Shown: positions 1 to 12,165 of the stretch, piece after piece | Layout: the number at the start of each line of letters is the position of its first letter | Numbering within the stretch: position 1 is the stretch's first letter | Assembly: GCF_041296385.1 (NCBI RefSeq) | Contig: NC_091017.1 | Location: forward strand, 78,731,055 to 78,795,054 | Source: Aphelocoma coerulescens | Taxonomy: Eukaryota; Chordata; Aves; Passeriformes; Corvidae | Length of the DNA stretch: 64,000 nt | Direction: 5' to 3' | Translations under genes and position numbers: made by a program | Notes under the pieces: model-generated | Told to the model about the DNA's origin: nothing | Seen by the model: the letters and a program-made list of their open reading frames with translations, nothing else | The model's database searches: none

Positions 1-241
1 CCAGCTTGCCCTAATAATTATTACATTTTCAACGACCAACCCATTGCTCCAGGAAGAATTAGGATAAATATTTCTATTTTTAATTGTTTTAATTAGAAAT
101 GCTCTGGGCAAAAGAAGAAAAGACTCAAGCAGTTCCCCAGAATCCCAGAGAGGCTGAGGTTGGGCCACCTCACCCCCTGCTCCGGAGGGGTCACCTAAAA
201 AGAGCTGCCCAGGGCAGGGTCAGGCCAGGAAATCCCCTCAC

Positions 242-407
242 CTTGAGCTTCTGGGCTTCCCCCCGGACCTTGAGCAGCTCGGTGATGGAATCCACGAAGC
301 CCTGGTAGTGGAAGTTGCACATCTTCTCGATCTCCCGGTCGTGGTTGCGGATCCGCGCCTCCAACTTGTCCATGAAGCGCCCGTGCTCCTCGCCATCGTA
401 CACGGAC
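242..407 (-). CDS. EXOC6B: EXOC6B coding exon 2 (exocyst complex component 6B, Sec15-like), partial gene
   Basis: This internal exon encodes about 55 residues, starting SVYDGEEHGRF and ending RGEAQKLK. I recognise them as the N-terminal region of vertebrate EXOC6B (Sec15B), just after the exon-1 peptide ending IGPTL. The Sec15 subunit belongs to the octameric exocyst, which tethers secretory vesicles to the plasma membrane and binds Rab GTPases such as Rab11. On the minus strand the exon is preceded by a CCCCGCAG acceptor and followed by a GTGAGGGG donor. Its 166 nt begin with one base that completes the arginine codon started at the end of exon 1 (phase 2), so the two exons join in frame. 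The segment is hydrophilic and helix-prone, as expected for the N-terminal coiled-coil part of Sec15. The paralogue EXOC6 is similar here, but the exon-1 peptide and the neighbouring SPR favour EXOC6B. Later exons lie beyond the left edge. Confidence 0.95.
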
Positions 408-552
408 CTGCGGGGAGCGGCGCCGCTCAGCGCTCCCGGCCGGCGCCCGCCGGGACGCACCGGGAGCAGCCCAAACCCCGCCCCAGAAAAGCCCTCCTGG
501 CACGAAGGGACGGGTCACAAACCAGGCACCAAAGCTGCACTTAAAAACCTTT

Positions 553-1083
553 CTATTCCAAGTTTCTTCTCCTTTTCCCCCCATTTTGGTGTTCCCTCAG
601 AGACCAGAACAGGCCAAGCTGGGCCCGAAATGTTTCTTTCCACCCTTCTTTTCCTTTTCCCACCAGTTTGGTGTTCCCTGAGAGACAAACCAGGCCTGAA
701 ATGTTTCTATTCCAACTTTTCTTTTCCTTTTCCCCCCATTTTGGTGTTCCCTCAGAGACCAGAACAGGCCAAGCTGGGCCCGAAATGTTTCTTTCCACCC
801 TTCTTTTCCTTTTCCCACCAGTTTGGTGTTCCCTGAGAGACAAACCAGGCCTGAAATGTTTCTATTCCAACTTTTCTTTTCCTTTTCCCACCAGTTTGGT
901 GTTCCCTCAGAGACCAGAACAGGCCAAGCTGGGCCCGAAATGTTTCTTTCCACCCTTCTTTTCCTTTTCCCACCAGTTTGGTGTTCCCTCAGAGACAAAC
1001 CAGGCCTGAAATGTTTCTATTCCAACTTTTCTTTTCCTTTTCCCACCAGTTTGGTGTTCCCTCAGAGACCAGAACAGGCCAGG
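553..1083. repeat. 155-bp tandem repeat with alternating half-units, 3.4 copies
   Basis: The word AGACCAGAACAGGCC recurs at 601, 756, 911 and 1,066, exactly 155 bp apart. Each unit is made of two diverged halves sharing TTTGGTGTTCCCT and TTCTTTTCCTTTTCCC, so the array is a higher-order repeat. It lies 150 bp upstream of EXOC6B exon 2, in intron 1. Confidence 0.95.
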
Positions 1084-1353
1084 AGCACCTGAAACAAAGG
1101 TTTGTCTTTGAGCTGAGCCACCTCTGATCCCCCTGTCCAGAAATCCCACATGGAGAAGCCTCTGGGTGCTCTTTGGGCTCCGAGGGTAAAAGGGACAATG
1201 GGAAACAGCATCTCCACAGCTGCCAAAATCCCCTTCCCTCCACACCCTAAATTCTGCCAGCACAGTTTTAACCCCTGTTGATAAAAGACCAACAGAGCTG
1301 CTGGGGACACCTCAGTCCAAGTTATCCACATCCAGTGACCGGGAGCAGTAAAT

Positions 1354-1605
1354 CATGGAATGCCAGGATGGTTTGGATTGAAAAGGAATTCAAAGCCCAT
1401 CCCATTCCATGGGCAGGGACACCTCCCACTATCCCAGGTGGATCCAAGCCCCAGTGTCCAGCCTGGCCTTGGGCACTGCCAGGGATCCAGGGGCAGCCCC
1501 AGCTGCTCTGGCAATTCCAGCCCAGCCCCTCCCCACCCTCCCAGCCAGCAATTCCTTCCCAACATCCCATCCATCCCTGCCCTCCCTCAGCTTCAAACCA
1601 AATAG
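1354..1605 (-). mobile_element. CR1 fragment
   Basis: The CR1 3' region is read in reverse: TGGAATG..GGTTTGGATTG, GGGCAGGGACACCTCCCACT, then AGCCTGGCCTTGGGCACTGC. The copy is 5'-truncated near 1,605. Confidence 0.88.
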
Positions 1606-2869
1606 AAGGATGGAAGTTAAAACCAAATTTCTCTCCTTCAAATGTCTCCCCAGGAGGCAGAGGGACCAGGCCACACGCTGGGATTTCTGGGGTTGTTTTC
1701 CTGGTTTTTTACAGCAAATATGGATATTTGCAATGCATCGTGGCAATCCCACCCCTGGCCCTGCCTTTGGGGAATTTTGGCTCCTAAACCTGAATTCCCT
1801 CCCAGTCCAAGAGTCAAGTCTGGAGTGAGGTTTGTGGAGCTGAGCTTGTGTCAGATACTAAGGCCAAATTAGGGATACAGCGGATTCCAGGCAGCCTTTA
1901 GAGAGAAAAGACAGGAATGACAGAGCTGACCAAGCTGGAAGAACAAAATACTAAAAATTGTGAATCACAGCAGCGAGAAGCAGCACTCCAGAAAGAATCA
2001 GAACTCCAGGAATCCAGCTGGGCACAGGAAATCCTTTTTCCTGAGTGATCCATGCTCACCGCTCCCTTTGGAGAATCCCATCCCTGCAACCCACAGAGGC
2101 CTCAAAGAAATAGGGAAAATTACCAAGACAGAGTAAAAGCTGGAGAAAATCTATTTAATTTTTATTCTTTCAGACCTGCCCAGGCCGTTTCAGCTCTGCA
2201 GGTTCAGGAAATGCTCTCAGTGGCAAAACAAAAATGCCAGAATTTTAAAACCTCTTTAAAGTCGGTGCAAAAGAACCCAGACACCCGGAGCAGGCGATGG
2301 CGAGGACACTGCCTCCTCCTGGTTGGTCTAAAGGTGGAAAAAAAGAGATAAAACCCCTTCAGATTCCAGGAGAGGCACCACTGGAGCGATGCTCGTGGGT
2401 TTTCCTTAAAGTTTCGGGGAGTTCAGGCGGGTGGGATCTGAAATTTGGAGCCCGAGTGCCACCTAGTGCTGCACGGCCTCTTAGCAGGGCCTCCCCAAAT
2501 GATTCCGAAGGATTCTCAGCCCAAAGATGGGAATTCCGATTAAAACAAAAGGTGGATGAGCTGTGCTTGCATTCAGGGATAAATTAAAACAAAAAGCCCG
2601 CAGCAGTACCGGCGTGTTGGTGTGCACAGGGAAATTCGGGATTTACATCTGACGGGGGGAGGAGGGGGGAAAATCCTCAAAAGTACTTAAAATGTCCAGG
2701 AAAAATTCCCTGTGGAGGTGGCAAAGCTCGGATGTAAAGGCCTGATGAGTAAAACCCGTTTTTTTATCAGAAATTCTATTATTTTATTCTTTTTTATCCA
2801 AACTTTAGTGTGGAAAAAACAAATTAGTGTCAGGCAGGAAGAAAACACCGGCCCTAAACAGGCCCTGGA
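1606..2869. other. Intronic unique DNA, nothing recognised
   Basis: AT-moderate sequence with no repeat, exon or RNA gene that I can identify. The smaller gap at 1,084-1,353 is similar. Confidence 0.6.
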
Positions 2870-3170
2870 CCTTCCATCCTAAGCTCTCCACTCATCCTGG
2901 ATCCCTTTTCCAGGGAAGTCCAGCCCCGCACATTCCATCCTGAGCTCTGCTGCTCATCCTGGATCCCTTTTCCAGGGAAATCCAGGCCTGGCCCTTCCCT
3001 CCTGAGCTCTGCTGCTCATCCTGGATCCCTTTTCCAGGGAAATCCAGCCCTGGCCCTTCCCTCCTGAGCTCTCCACTCATCCTGGATCCCTTTTCCCAAG
3101 GGAAAACCAGCCCTGGCCATTCCCTCCTGAGCTCTGCTGCTCCTCCAGGATCCCGCTCCCAGGCAGAACC
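2870..3170. repeat. 61-62-bp tandem repeat, about 5 copies
   Basis: CTCATCCTGGATCCCTTTTC recurs at 2,891, 2,953, 3,015 and 3,076, with a more diverged fifth copy near 3,139. Confidence 0.9.
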
Positions 3171-4470
3171 AGCCTCCTCCACCTCCATCTCCCTCCGGAA
3201 CACGAGGGAGCAGGGCACAGCCAGGCCAGCCCCAGATCCAAGCGCTCCAAAGCTGCAGGATGGACCCTGCAGCACTTTGGGATGGTTCTGGCTCTGGAAC
3301 ATCGTCCCACGGGAACGCCGTGGTGACTCCCAACTCCAAACAAACCACGTTAAACGCTCGGTTTGACGGTGTCAAGAACAAACTCTGAAACCCCAAATTC
3401 CACCATCACCACCTTCCACACTGCTTCCCCCCTGGCTCTGGTACGGATCCAATTTCCTCAGCCGACACCAGTCTGGGAAAACCCTCCTGGTGATCCCAAA
3501 TCCTGGCCAGGGGAGCAGCGTCACCCCGCTGGCACTGCCAGGGCTCTGCAGATCCACTGGCTGAGCCCCTTGGCTCCGTATTTCTCCCAGATTTCCCACA
3601 CCTGGGACATTCCCTCTTCCTGCCTTGCTCTGGATTCCCAGCTCCCTCACTCCCATCCCCACGCTGCTCTAGGGACATCTCTGCTGCTCCGAACACCCAG
3701 CACAGCCTGGAACTCCACGGAATTCCCCTGGAGCAGCCAGGAATTCCGGAGGCACCGAGGGTGACACACAGAAACTGCTCCAAAAGGAGAATGAGCTGCC
3801 ACTCGTGCTTCTAGGTGTCGATAACCCCGACAGCACAACGCGAAGATACAGCGAGGAGCAAGAAAACAAGGATTAAGCTCGGTTTGGGCTGATCCCTCTG
3901 TTGGTTTTAAGGCTGGGACTGAGCTACACAAAACCATCCTGGAGGCTGCTTTTTTTTTTTCTTTTTCTTTTTTCTCTTTCTTTGCCATAAAAAAATAAAA
4001 ATTAAAAATTGCTGGTCAGAAAAGCTCCTCCACAAAAAGGCTTTTGATTAAAAAAGTCTGAGGCAGAGGGGCTGTCCTGCAGGCACTTATCTGGGAATTG
4101 TGGAGCAGGCTGGAATTCTCCCCCCACAGCCTCTGCTCTCCGACAGAGCGCTCTGGTTTAGGGTTTTTAAGTGCACTCACTAAACATTGAGGAGGACTTC
4201 AAAATCCCTCGGATTGGATTGTTTAGTTTCACAATTTCAGCATCTGTTAAAAATCCACTTTGGTTTTGGTTTTGGGTTTTTTTTTTCCTTTTTCTGAAAG
4301 GTCAAACTGGAAAAATCTTTCCAGGAAAGCCACAAATGGATCAGGAGCTCCCATGTGCAAAGTTCATCCCCCAAAATAGGGGCAAACCATAAGCCGGAGC
4401 AGAGGGAGCAGCCAAACCATTAAAAATGGGATGTCCCAGATGAAGATCTGGCTGTGCCAGGGGTCATAAA
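3171..4470. other. Intronic unique DNA with a T-rich tract
   Basis: The only notable items are a pyrimidine run at about 3,950-3,980 and a TTTTGGTTTTGGGTTTTTTT stretch near 4,261-4,290. The interval 4,801-5,154 is also unremarkable apart from a short GGACACCCCCT repeat near 4,978-5,010. Confidence 0.6.
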
Positions 4471-4800
4471 GTCATGGAATATCCTGAGATCCACAGGGAT
4501 CATCCAGTCCAGCTCCTGGCCCTGCCCAGACCCCCCAACAGCCCCACCCTGGGCACCCCTGGCAGCGCTGCCCAAACGCTCCTGGAGCTCTGGCAGCCTC
4601 GGGGCCGTGCCCATTCCCTGGGGAGCCTGGGCAGTGCCAGCACCCTCTGGGGGAAGAACCTTTCCCTGACATCCAACAAAACCTCCCCAGCACAGCTCCA
4701 GCCCTTCCCTGGATCCTGTCCCTGTCCCAGAGATCGGAGCTGCCCCTTGGGAGGAGCAAATCCCGATGAGTCTCCCTCAGGCTCCCCTGCCCCAGCTGAG
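4471..4800 (-). mobile_element. CR1 fragment, a second subfamily
   Basis: GGGATCATCCAGTCCAGCTC, then CTGGAGCTCTGGCAGCCTCG, then TCTGGGGGAAGAACCTTTCC. This is another CR1 3' consensus than in most copies here. Confidence 0.85.
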
Positions 4801-5154
4801 CATTCCCAGTGCCCTCAGGCGCTCCCATGGGGATCCTCTGCCCTTTTCCAGGTGGCAGCAGGCACGGGGGGCTCAGAGAGGAGCACAAGGTGGGTGCTGA
4901 ACATCCCACACCCCCACTTGCCCCGGCACCCCAGAGCCTCCCTCGACTCTGCCTGAGCTCAGCCCCCACGAGGCCCTGGACACCCCTGGACACCCCCTGG
5001 ACACCCCCTGTGTCCTCAGCCACTTCTCCACTCACAGCAGCCTAAATTGGGGGAAAAACTGAGATTTGGGGGGTACAGCCAAGAGAAAACTCAGAGAGAC
5101 ACCGAGCCCACATAGAAATCTCCTTCAGACACGGCCAGAGGCAGGAGGGGACAA

Positions 5155-5285
5155 TCCCAGAGCGGTTTGGGTTGGGAAGGGACATTAAAGCCCATCCAGG
5201 AGCACCCAGGGACACCTCCCACTATCCCAGGTGGCTCCAAGCCCTGTCCAGCCTGGCCTGGGACACTTGCAGGGATGGGGAAGTG
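5155..5285 (-). mobile_element. CR1 fragment (left arm of an inverted pair)
   Basis: GGTTTGGGTTGGGAAGGGAC, then GGGACACCTCCCACTATCCC. It is followed at once by a plus-strand CR1 end. Confidence 0.85.
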
Positions 5286-5357
5286 CTGCTTGGAGCAGCC
5301 TGGGACAGTGGGAGGTGTCCCTGCCACGGCAGGGATGGCTCAGGGTGGGATTTAAGC
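5286..5357 (+). mobile_element. CR1 3' end (right arm of an inverted pair)
   Basis: GCTTGGAGCAGCCTGGGACA, then GTGGGAGGTGTCCCTGCC. It is complementary to 5,211-5,244. Confidence 0.8.
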
Positions 5358-7094
5358 TCCGTGCACCCCAAAGCATTCCCTGATGCCATCAGGCAGGGCT
5401 GAGCCAGCTCGGCTCCTGACCAGAGCTGCCTCCAGGACAAAGCTCAGAAGGAACCTAAATAAATGCAGAGGAGGGAAATCTCCAGGGATGGAAGGAAAGA
5501 GCTCTGGGACAATGCAGGGAGGACGAGCTGGGGACAGCGGAACACGAGCGGGTTTTGTTTTCAATTAACAGAGGAACAAATTCCTGAGTCTGCTGTGGAC
5601 TTAGATTTTCTTTTTTTCCCTCTTTAAAACTTCTGTAGTGGTTTGAGTCCCTCCGAAACATTTTCTTCTCATTAAGCTACATAAAAGCATTAGCAGTTTG
5701 TTTAATCTTCGTCTAACTTTCGTAATAAACAAATTAACCACCGAGCACGGCAGAAAAATAACGAGGGCTTCAAGAGTGGTGCAACAGCTCCACGGAAAAA
5801 AGGGCAGAGAAAGTTTCAGGATTAATGCCTGGTTAGGATGGAACTGGCAGGAGTTTGAGCCTCGTGATTCCAAAGTTTATCCACTTCTGACACAGCCCCA
5901 GCACTCCAAAGGCTCCCTGCTGAGGGGCTGGGTTACACCTCGAGTCACCTGGGGGGAGGGAAAGCAAGAAGAGAATCCGCTTTTTGTTTTCGTTCTGCCA
6001 ATTAAACAGAATTCACTTAAGCCCTGAACTGAAGCCCAAAATTTCGGCCCAAAATTTAAGCTCAGAATTTAAATCTGAAATTTAAACTCAGAATTGAATT
6101 AAAGCCCAGAACTGAAGCCCAAAATTTAAATCCAGAATTTCAAGCCCAAAATCTAATCCCAAAATCAAGCTCAAAATTAAGCCCAGAATTTAGGCCCACT
6201 CTGCTTTGCTCTGTCACCCACACAGGTCCCTGTTTACACCAAAACTACAGAAAACCCCATTTTTTGTCCTTTTTGGAAGAGTTTAAAATCTTCAGCCACA
6301 AGCCCTCGTCATTACAACAGCACGGCCACGCGGGTTTGTCCTACTCACACCTCTTCCACTCACATTTCCCTCCCCATCCAATTTCCTGTTCGCAACAGAA
6401 ACCATTCCAACCGCTGTAAAATTCCACAAAATACCAGGGATAGCCCATTATTGCCAAGTAGAAAACAAAGCACTTGCTGCAGAGCACCACTAAGCTCAGT
6501 TTTGTCAGGATAACCCTGGTTTTCCAGCTGGGAACACCTTGGTTCCAGCCAGGAATGGCCCCAGGTGGGCGTTCCCACAGCTCCAGGGGGAAGCCAGAAC
6601 AGAGAATTCCCACAAACCACATCCAAATGCTCCTCAAAAACCACCCCAAACCCCCGTGGGACTCGTCTGGCCTCAGCCAGGAGGAGCTTTTCAACAGGGC
6701 TTCCTCGCGGATTTGTGCCGGGCCTGGCTTTCCTCAGTGGCTTCAGGAGGAAATTGGGGAATCCGGCGCCAGCTGCTCCTGGGGAAGATGGCAGTGCCAC
6801 CACAGCTGAGGGAGTCACAGGGCTCGGGAAGCCAAGGGCAGCGGGAAACTGGAAGGGATTCCAGAAGCCAAGGGGGACGAAGGCCAGCACAGGTCCAAGG
6901 AAAGGGCAGGAGCAGGACCAGGAGTCCCAAGGGATCAGGGGAGGAAGGAGAGGCCCCGAACTCCCCCCCAGCCACAGCTCCTGATTTACTGATCTGTGAA
7001 AAACCAGAGGAATTGGGTTTGGATTTGAGGGGAAAAGGCTGGGGGAGGACATGGGGAGCACAAAGCCATGCAAGAAGTCCTCTGCTACAAAAAC
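5358..7094. other. Intronic DNA, nothing recognised outside the 6,019-6,197 repeat
   Basis: No exon-like or RNA-like signal was found. The open frames near 6,360-7,246 have no recognisable family. Confidence 0.55.
6019..6197. repeat. Degenerate short repeat around AAGCCCAAAATTTAA
   Basis: Roughly a dozen imperfect units of 13-16 bp built on CCAAAATTTAA or CCAGAATTT follow each other. Confidence 0.65.
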
Positions 7095-7352
7095 ATGGAA
7101 CGATTAAGGTTGGAAAAGCCCTCTCAGATCCTGCAGCTCATCCCATAACCCAGCACCACTGTGGTCACAACAAACCCTGCCCCGACTGCTGCGATCCAGG
7201 ACCTTTTGCCACTTCCAGGGAAGGCAATTCCCATTCCAATCCCTGAGCCCCCTCCAGGGGAACATTCCCAGCTCTCCCAGGCTGCCTCCAGAGCAGAGGG
7301 GCTCCAGCCCTGGAGCAGCTCCACATCCTCCCTGTGCTGTTGGCCCCGGAGC
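7095..7352 (-). mobile_element. CR1 fragment, internally deleted
   Basis: A 3' tip (GATTAAGGTTGGAAAAGCCC) is followed after about 130 bp by a more 5' part (AACATTCCCAGCTCTCCCAG to GCTGTTGGCCCC). Confidence 0.75.
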
Positions 7353-8070
7353 TGAAGGAAGCCTCATCCCGATGAACTTCCCAGCCTCCCTCTCCCAGCC
7401 CTCCGAGCAGATTATTTTACCGCAGAACGATTTTAATGCCTCTTCTTGCTGTTTTATTGCCCAATAAAAGCTCCCTCCCTACGAACAAAGCTCGTTTTGT
7501 TGTCTTTTGCATTGTTTAAACAAGTCGATTTTGATTTTTTTTCAGAGCGTTCTTGGCTCCGAGTCCTGCCCCCTCCTCTGTGCTGGGAAGAAATGTTGTC
7601 ACAACATCCAACGGCGGCACGACCAATCCTCGGGACGTGCCCGACGTTGGACACTCTGCCCCGGGAAGCCACACAGAGCCCATCCCTGTGGACAGCGCTG
7701 ATTGATCGCTTCCAGCAGCGGGACAGCACCGCCAGCCAGCAGCATCCCTGCATTGGCTCATCCCTGGATTTTAAGAGGAAGGCAGCAGCCTCCCTGCCTG
7801 GCACCGCATCCCTGTCCCGGCAGCTCCCAGCTCCTGCCCTCGGGAAGCGCCTGGGTCGCTATCAGGGTCAACTCGAGGTCTCCCTCGGGGCAGGAGCTGA
7901 CAGGGATGGCCCAGTCCAGCTCCTGGCTGCCAACCCATTGTCTTGGGAAGCTCCTGCTTCCAGCAGCAGATGGATCCGTGCTCTGCACGCAGCTGTGCCG
8001 GGGGAATTCCTCCCTGCCAGCCCCTGCTGCAGCCCCAGGAACGCCTGCCCGGCCCTCACGGCCTCTTCCA

Positions 8071-8185
8071 GCATCATGGAATGGCTGGGACTGGAGGGGA
8101 CCCTAAAGACCACCCCATTCCCCATGGGGCACCTCCCAGAGCCCCACCCAGCCTGGGCACAGCACCCAGAGGGAGTGAGGCTCCT
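8071..8185 (-). mobile_element. CR1 3' fragment
   Basis: CATGGAATGGCTGGGACTGG, a CACCTCCCAGAG word, then CAGCCTGGGCAC. Confidence 0.75.
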
Positions 8186-9479
8186 GGTAAACCTCGGGAT
8201 ACCCTCGATCCATTTAACCCCACAGGACCGGAGCAATCCCAGCAGCGGCTCCTGAAGGAAAGGCCCCAGCAGGGACCCCAGGCAGGGACGGGAATGTGCT
8301 GAGCCCGTTCCTCTCCTCAGCACAGCCTCAGCCACAGGAGACCCAGCCTCATTTCCAGCCCTGCTGTGCTCCAGCACTCCCATGCCAGTCTCAGATTAGA
8401 GGACACGGAGGCTCCAGGTGCTGCAATCCAGATCCTGGAACTCTCTGGGATACCTGCCTGGCATCCCAACCTGGCACGGGACCTGGAGGGGATCAGTGCT
8501 GTGGGGAGAGGCAGCTGGAGGCCACACAGGACATCCCAGCATCACCAGGGACATCGGGTTCTGTGGCTGAGTCGCTCCACGAGCGGGGGGTTTAGGAATG
8601 AGAATTCCTTGGAGAAGACTCAGGTCATGATCCCAAAAGCAGAGAAGCTCTGCAGGAGATATCCTCAAAAACCCGTGTGACTCTGGGGCTTCCCAAAAGA
8701 GAAAACTGGGAATGGCAGAGATCTCCCCTGTTTTACTCTCCCCTTGTAGCTCTCCATCATCTCATTTCTCCAGGCTGACGCTCCCCCCATCCCAGGACCT
8801 GTACCATCAAAATTAGGGATACACAGGACCAGGGGATGCTGAATTTCCAATTAAACTTCCCAAAAGCTTCATCAGAGGAGTGTTTTAAGAGCCACATGCT
8901 CGGAGAGGAAAGCTGGATCCAAAGGCAATGGATTTGGGATCTATGAGGACCAGAGGAGGCCAGGACTCACATTCCCATGGAATATTTGTGTCTGTTGAAG
9001 AGAAGAACAACAGGAATGGGTTCGAAGTGCCCAGGAGAAACAGGTTAAACATTGGGAGAAGTTTCCTGACTGGGAGAGGGGCTGAAATCCAGGAGGGATC
9101 ACCAGGGCATGTTCCAGGATCTCTTTCAATGGATCATCCCTAAGGGCAAGACAGAAGGACGTGAGGAGGAGCAGCCGTGGTGCGTTTGCTGCTACAGAGA
9201 CCAAGCAGCTCCTCAGGCAGGGACACGATTCAGGGGTGGCTTCTGGAGGTCCCCAAAATCCCATTTTCCACAGTTTCATCTCCAGAAGAGCTGGAGCTCC
9301 TTGGAAACCACCCTGATCCTCACCAGCACTCCCAGGAGCTGAAGGAACTGATGGCTCTGACCCTGGGTATCACATCCTGCCAGGTTTTCCAAGGATTTCT
9401 AAGGACCCAACTGAGCTTTCAGTGATGGCAACAGACAAATCCCCATTTCCCTCATTCGCACAAGGTCAGGGCTTTAAAA

Positions 9480-9672
9480 TCGTGGAATGGCTTGGGTGGG
9501 AAGGGACCTTAAAGCTCACCCCATTCCATGGGCAGGGACACCTCCCACTGTCCCAGGCTGCTCCCAGCCCGTGTCCAGCCTGGCCTTGGGCACTGCCAGG
9601 GATCCAGGGGCAGCCCCATCTTCTCTGGGCACCCTGTGCTGGATAAATATTCCAAAATCTCCTTAAGAGCTC
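9480..9672 (-). mobile_element. CR1 3' fragment
   Basis: GGAATGGCTTGGGTGGGAAG, then CAGGGACACCTCCCACTGTC, then GCCTTGGGCACTGCCAGGGA. Confidence 0.88.
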
Positions 9673-10480
9673 GCTGATGACAGCAAAGCACTTTCAGACC
9701 ATAAATGAGTGGAAAAACAGAGCCCCCATAAAGCCACAGCCACCTCCGGAACGGGATCCAACTCTTCCCTGCCAGCCAAGATGCCGAAGGAAATGAAGGA
9801 TAATTCCCCTAATTAACGATATAATGGAACAACCTGGTTAGAAAGTCCCTATTAAAGAAGGAATTTCAGATGCTCAAAGCTATCAAGAAGAGCTTGAACA
9901 AATCCGTGTCCAGCTTCCAGAAGAGCCAGGAATGGAGGGAACAACCCCAGTGCAGGGAAGGCAGAGCAGCTCCAGGACACGAGGCTGGGATGGGGAGAGG
10001 TGGCCACGAGCTGAGCTTCCAACTGCCTTTTGTCCCCTTTTCGGGAGGACAATGGAAACAATTCCCCAGAACAAAGGCGATGCGTCAGCCGCCCTCCGCG
10101 GCTCTTCCAAGCGGGAAGGACACTTGATTTGAGCCATGTGTAGGAAGGGAATGCTCCGAGAACCAGGCGAGAGAAATTCCAGCCTGTCCAAGCCGGAGAG
10201 CATTAAGGCAGGGATGAATCACCCTCACAAACGCCCGTAAACAACGCTGCTCAAATCAGGAACGGAACTCACCACAGGCCCTGGTCACACGTTGCTCCGA
10301 GCTTTGGAATGTTTGGCCCATATGGACAATTGTTGGGAAAAGTGTCGAAATCAGGGGGCAGACACGAAGCCACAGGAATGGGAGGATGTGGATGGGAAGC
10401 ACCACAAATGCTGGGCTGTGCCTGTCTGTGCTGCACGTCCCAGCACGAGCGGGGACAGGGAGGGACGGAGCGGGGTCAGC

Positions 10481-11447
10481 TGGGGGGTCTGGAATGAGGG
10501 ATGGAATGGGATCAGCTGGGGGGTCTGGAACGAGGAATGGGGCACATGGGGAGGGATGGAATGGGATCACCTGGGGGGGTGGGAATGAGGGATGGAATGG
10601 GATCAGCTGGGGGGGTCTGGAATGAGGGATGGAATGGGATCAGCTGGGGGGTCTGGAATGAGGGATGGAATGGGATCAGCTGTGGGGCCTGGAATGAGGG
10701 ATGGAATGGGATCAGCTGGGGGGGTCTGGAATGAGGGATGGAATGGGATCAGCTGGGGGGTCTGGAATGAGGGATGGAATGGGATCAGCTGGGGGGGTCT
10801 AGAATGAGGGATGGAATGGGATCAGCTGTGGGGCCTGGAATGAGGGATAGAATGGGATCAGCTGGGGGGTCTGGAATGAGGGATGGAATGGGATCAGCTG
10901 TGGGGCCTGGAATGAGGGATGGAATGGGATCAGCTGGGGGGATCTGGAATGAGGGATGGAATGGGATCAGCTGGGGGGTCTGGAATGAGGGATGGAATGG
11001 GATCAGCTGGGGGGTCTGGAATGAGGGATGGAATGGGATCAGCTGGGGGGGTCTAGAATGAGGGATGGAATGGGATCAGCTGTGGGGCCTGGAATGAGGG
11101 ATAGAATGGGATCAGCTGGGGGGTCTGGAATGAGGGATGGAATGGGATCAGCTGTGGGGCCTGGAATGAGGGATGGAATGGGATCAGCTGGGGGGGTCTG
11201 GAATGAGGGATGGAATGGGATCAGCTGTGGGGCCTGGAATGAGGGATGGAATGGGATCAGCTGGGGGGTCTGGAATGAGGGATGGAATGGGATCAGCTGG
11301 GGGGTGGGAATGAGGGATGGAATGGGATCAGCTGGGGGGTCTGGAACGAGGAATGGGGCACATGGGGAGGGATGGAATGGGATCACCTGGGGGGGTGGGA
11401 ATGAGGGATGGAATGGGATCAGCTGGGGGGTCTGGAATGAGGGACAG
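10481..11447. repeat. 37-bp minisatellite, about 26 copies, with higher-order structure
   Basis: The unit is about TCTGGAATGAGGGATGGAAT followed by GGGATCAGCTGGGGGG. Variant units (GCTGTGGGGCC, a TAGAATG start) occur in the same order 254 bp apart (about 10,800 and 11,054). Both ends of the array carry the same odd unit with GGGGCACATGGGGAGGG (about 10,540 and 11,353). Confidence 0.95.
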
Positions 11448-11732
11448 AGCTCAGGGGGATCAGCTGCTCTGCTCTGCTCTGGGGGATTCTCAGCCTGAGA
11501 ACTCCTAAAACTCTGAGTTTCACCGGGGGCACCACAGGGTGTGAAACCACAGCGATGCCACCTTCCTTGGGAACTCGGATGGGAGGGAAATTCCAAACCC
11601 AGAGCACCCAGAGCACCGGGCAGGCGAATCCCAGCCTGGACAAAGCACCTTGGATGTGTCCAGACGTGGAGAGATCTCCCTGCTTTGCTAATTCACAGGA
11701 ACACTGAGGAAATTTAATTACTGGAAGTGATT

Positions 11733-11935
11733 ATCGTGGAATTAGGGTTGGAAAAGGTCTCCAAGATCATCAAATGCAACCTCATGTCCACCACACCACA
11801 TCCCAAAGTGCCTCGCCTGCTCCTTTCCTGAACACTTCCAGGAATGGCGACTCCAAAACTTCCCCGAGTTCAATGCTCAGCCGCTCTTTGAGGGAGAGAA
11901 TTTTTCCTAATATCCAACTTGAATAAGTTCCTTTA
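11733..11935 (-). mobile_element. CR1 fragment, older subfamily with GGTTGGAAAAGG start
   Basis: GTTGGAAAAGGTCTCCAAGA, then CACTTCCAGGAATGGCGACT, then TTTTTCCTAATATCCAACTT, as in older CR1 3' ends. Confidence 0.8.
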
Positions 11936-12165
11936 AAAAAAAAGGTCCCGAGAAGCTGTTTAATTCAGGGAAAAAAAGTGGGATAAAATCACTGCAACCC
12001 TAAACCAGGAAGGAGAAATCTTCATTTTTGTTTCTGTGCTCCCAGAGCCTGGGGTGGAAACCACCAGCAGTGGAAGAGTCGATCTGCCACGCTGGACCCT
12101 GCTCAGTGCAGCAGCCACCAACCAGACAGACGCCGTGCTCACGGGTGGAAATGAGGGGAAAATTC

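Larger units (their letters stand above)
7353..10480. other. Intronic DNA between CR1 fragments, nothing recognised
   Basis: Apart from the CR1 pieces at 8,071 and 9,480, I see only unique sequence. A 269-codon open frame at 7,446-8,255 runs into a CR1 end and matches no family I know. Confidence 0.55.
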
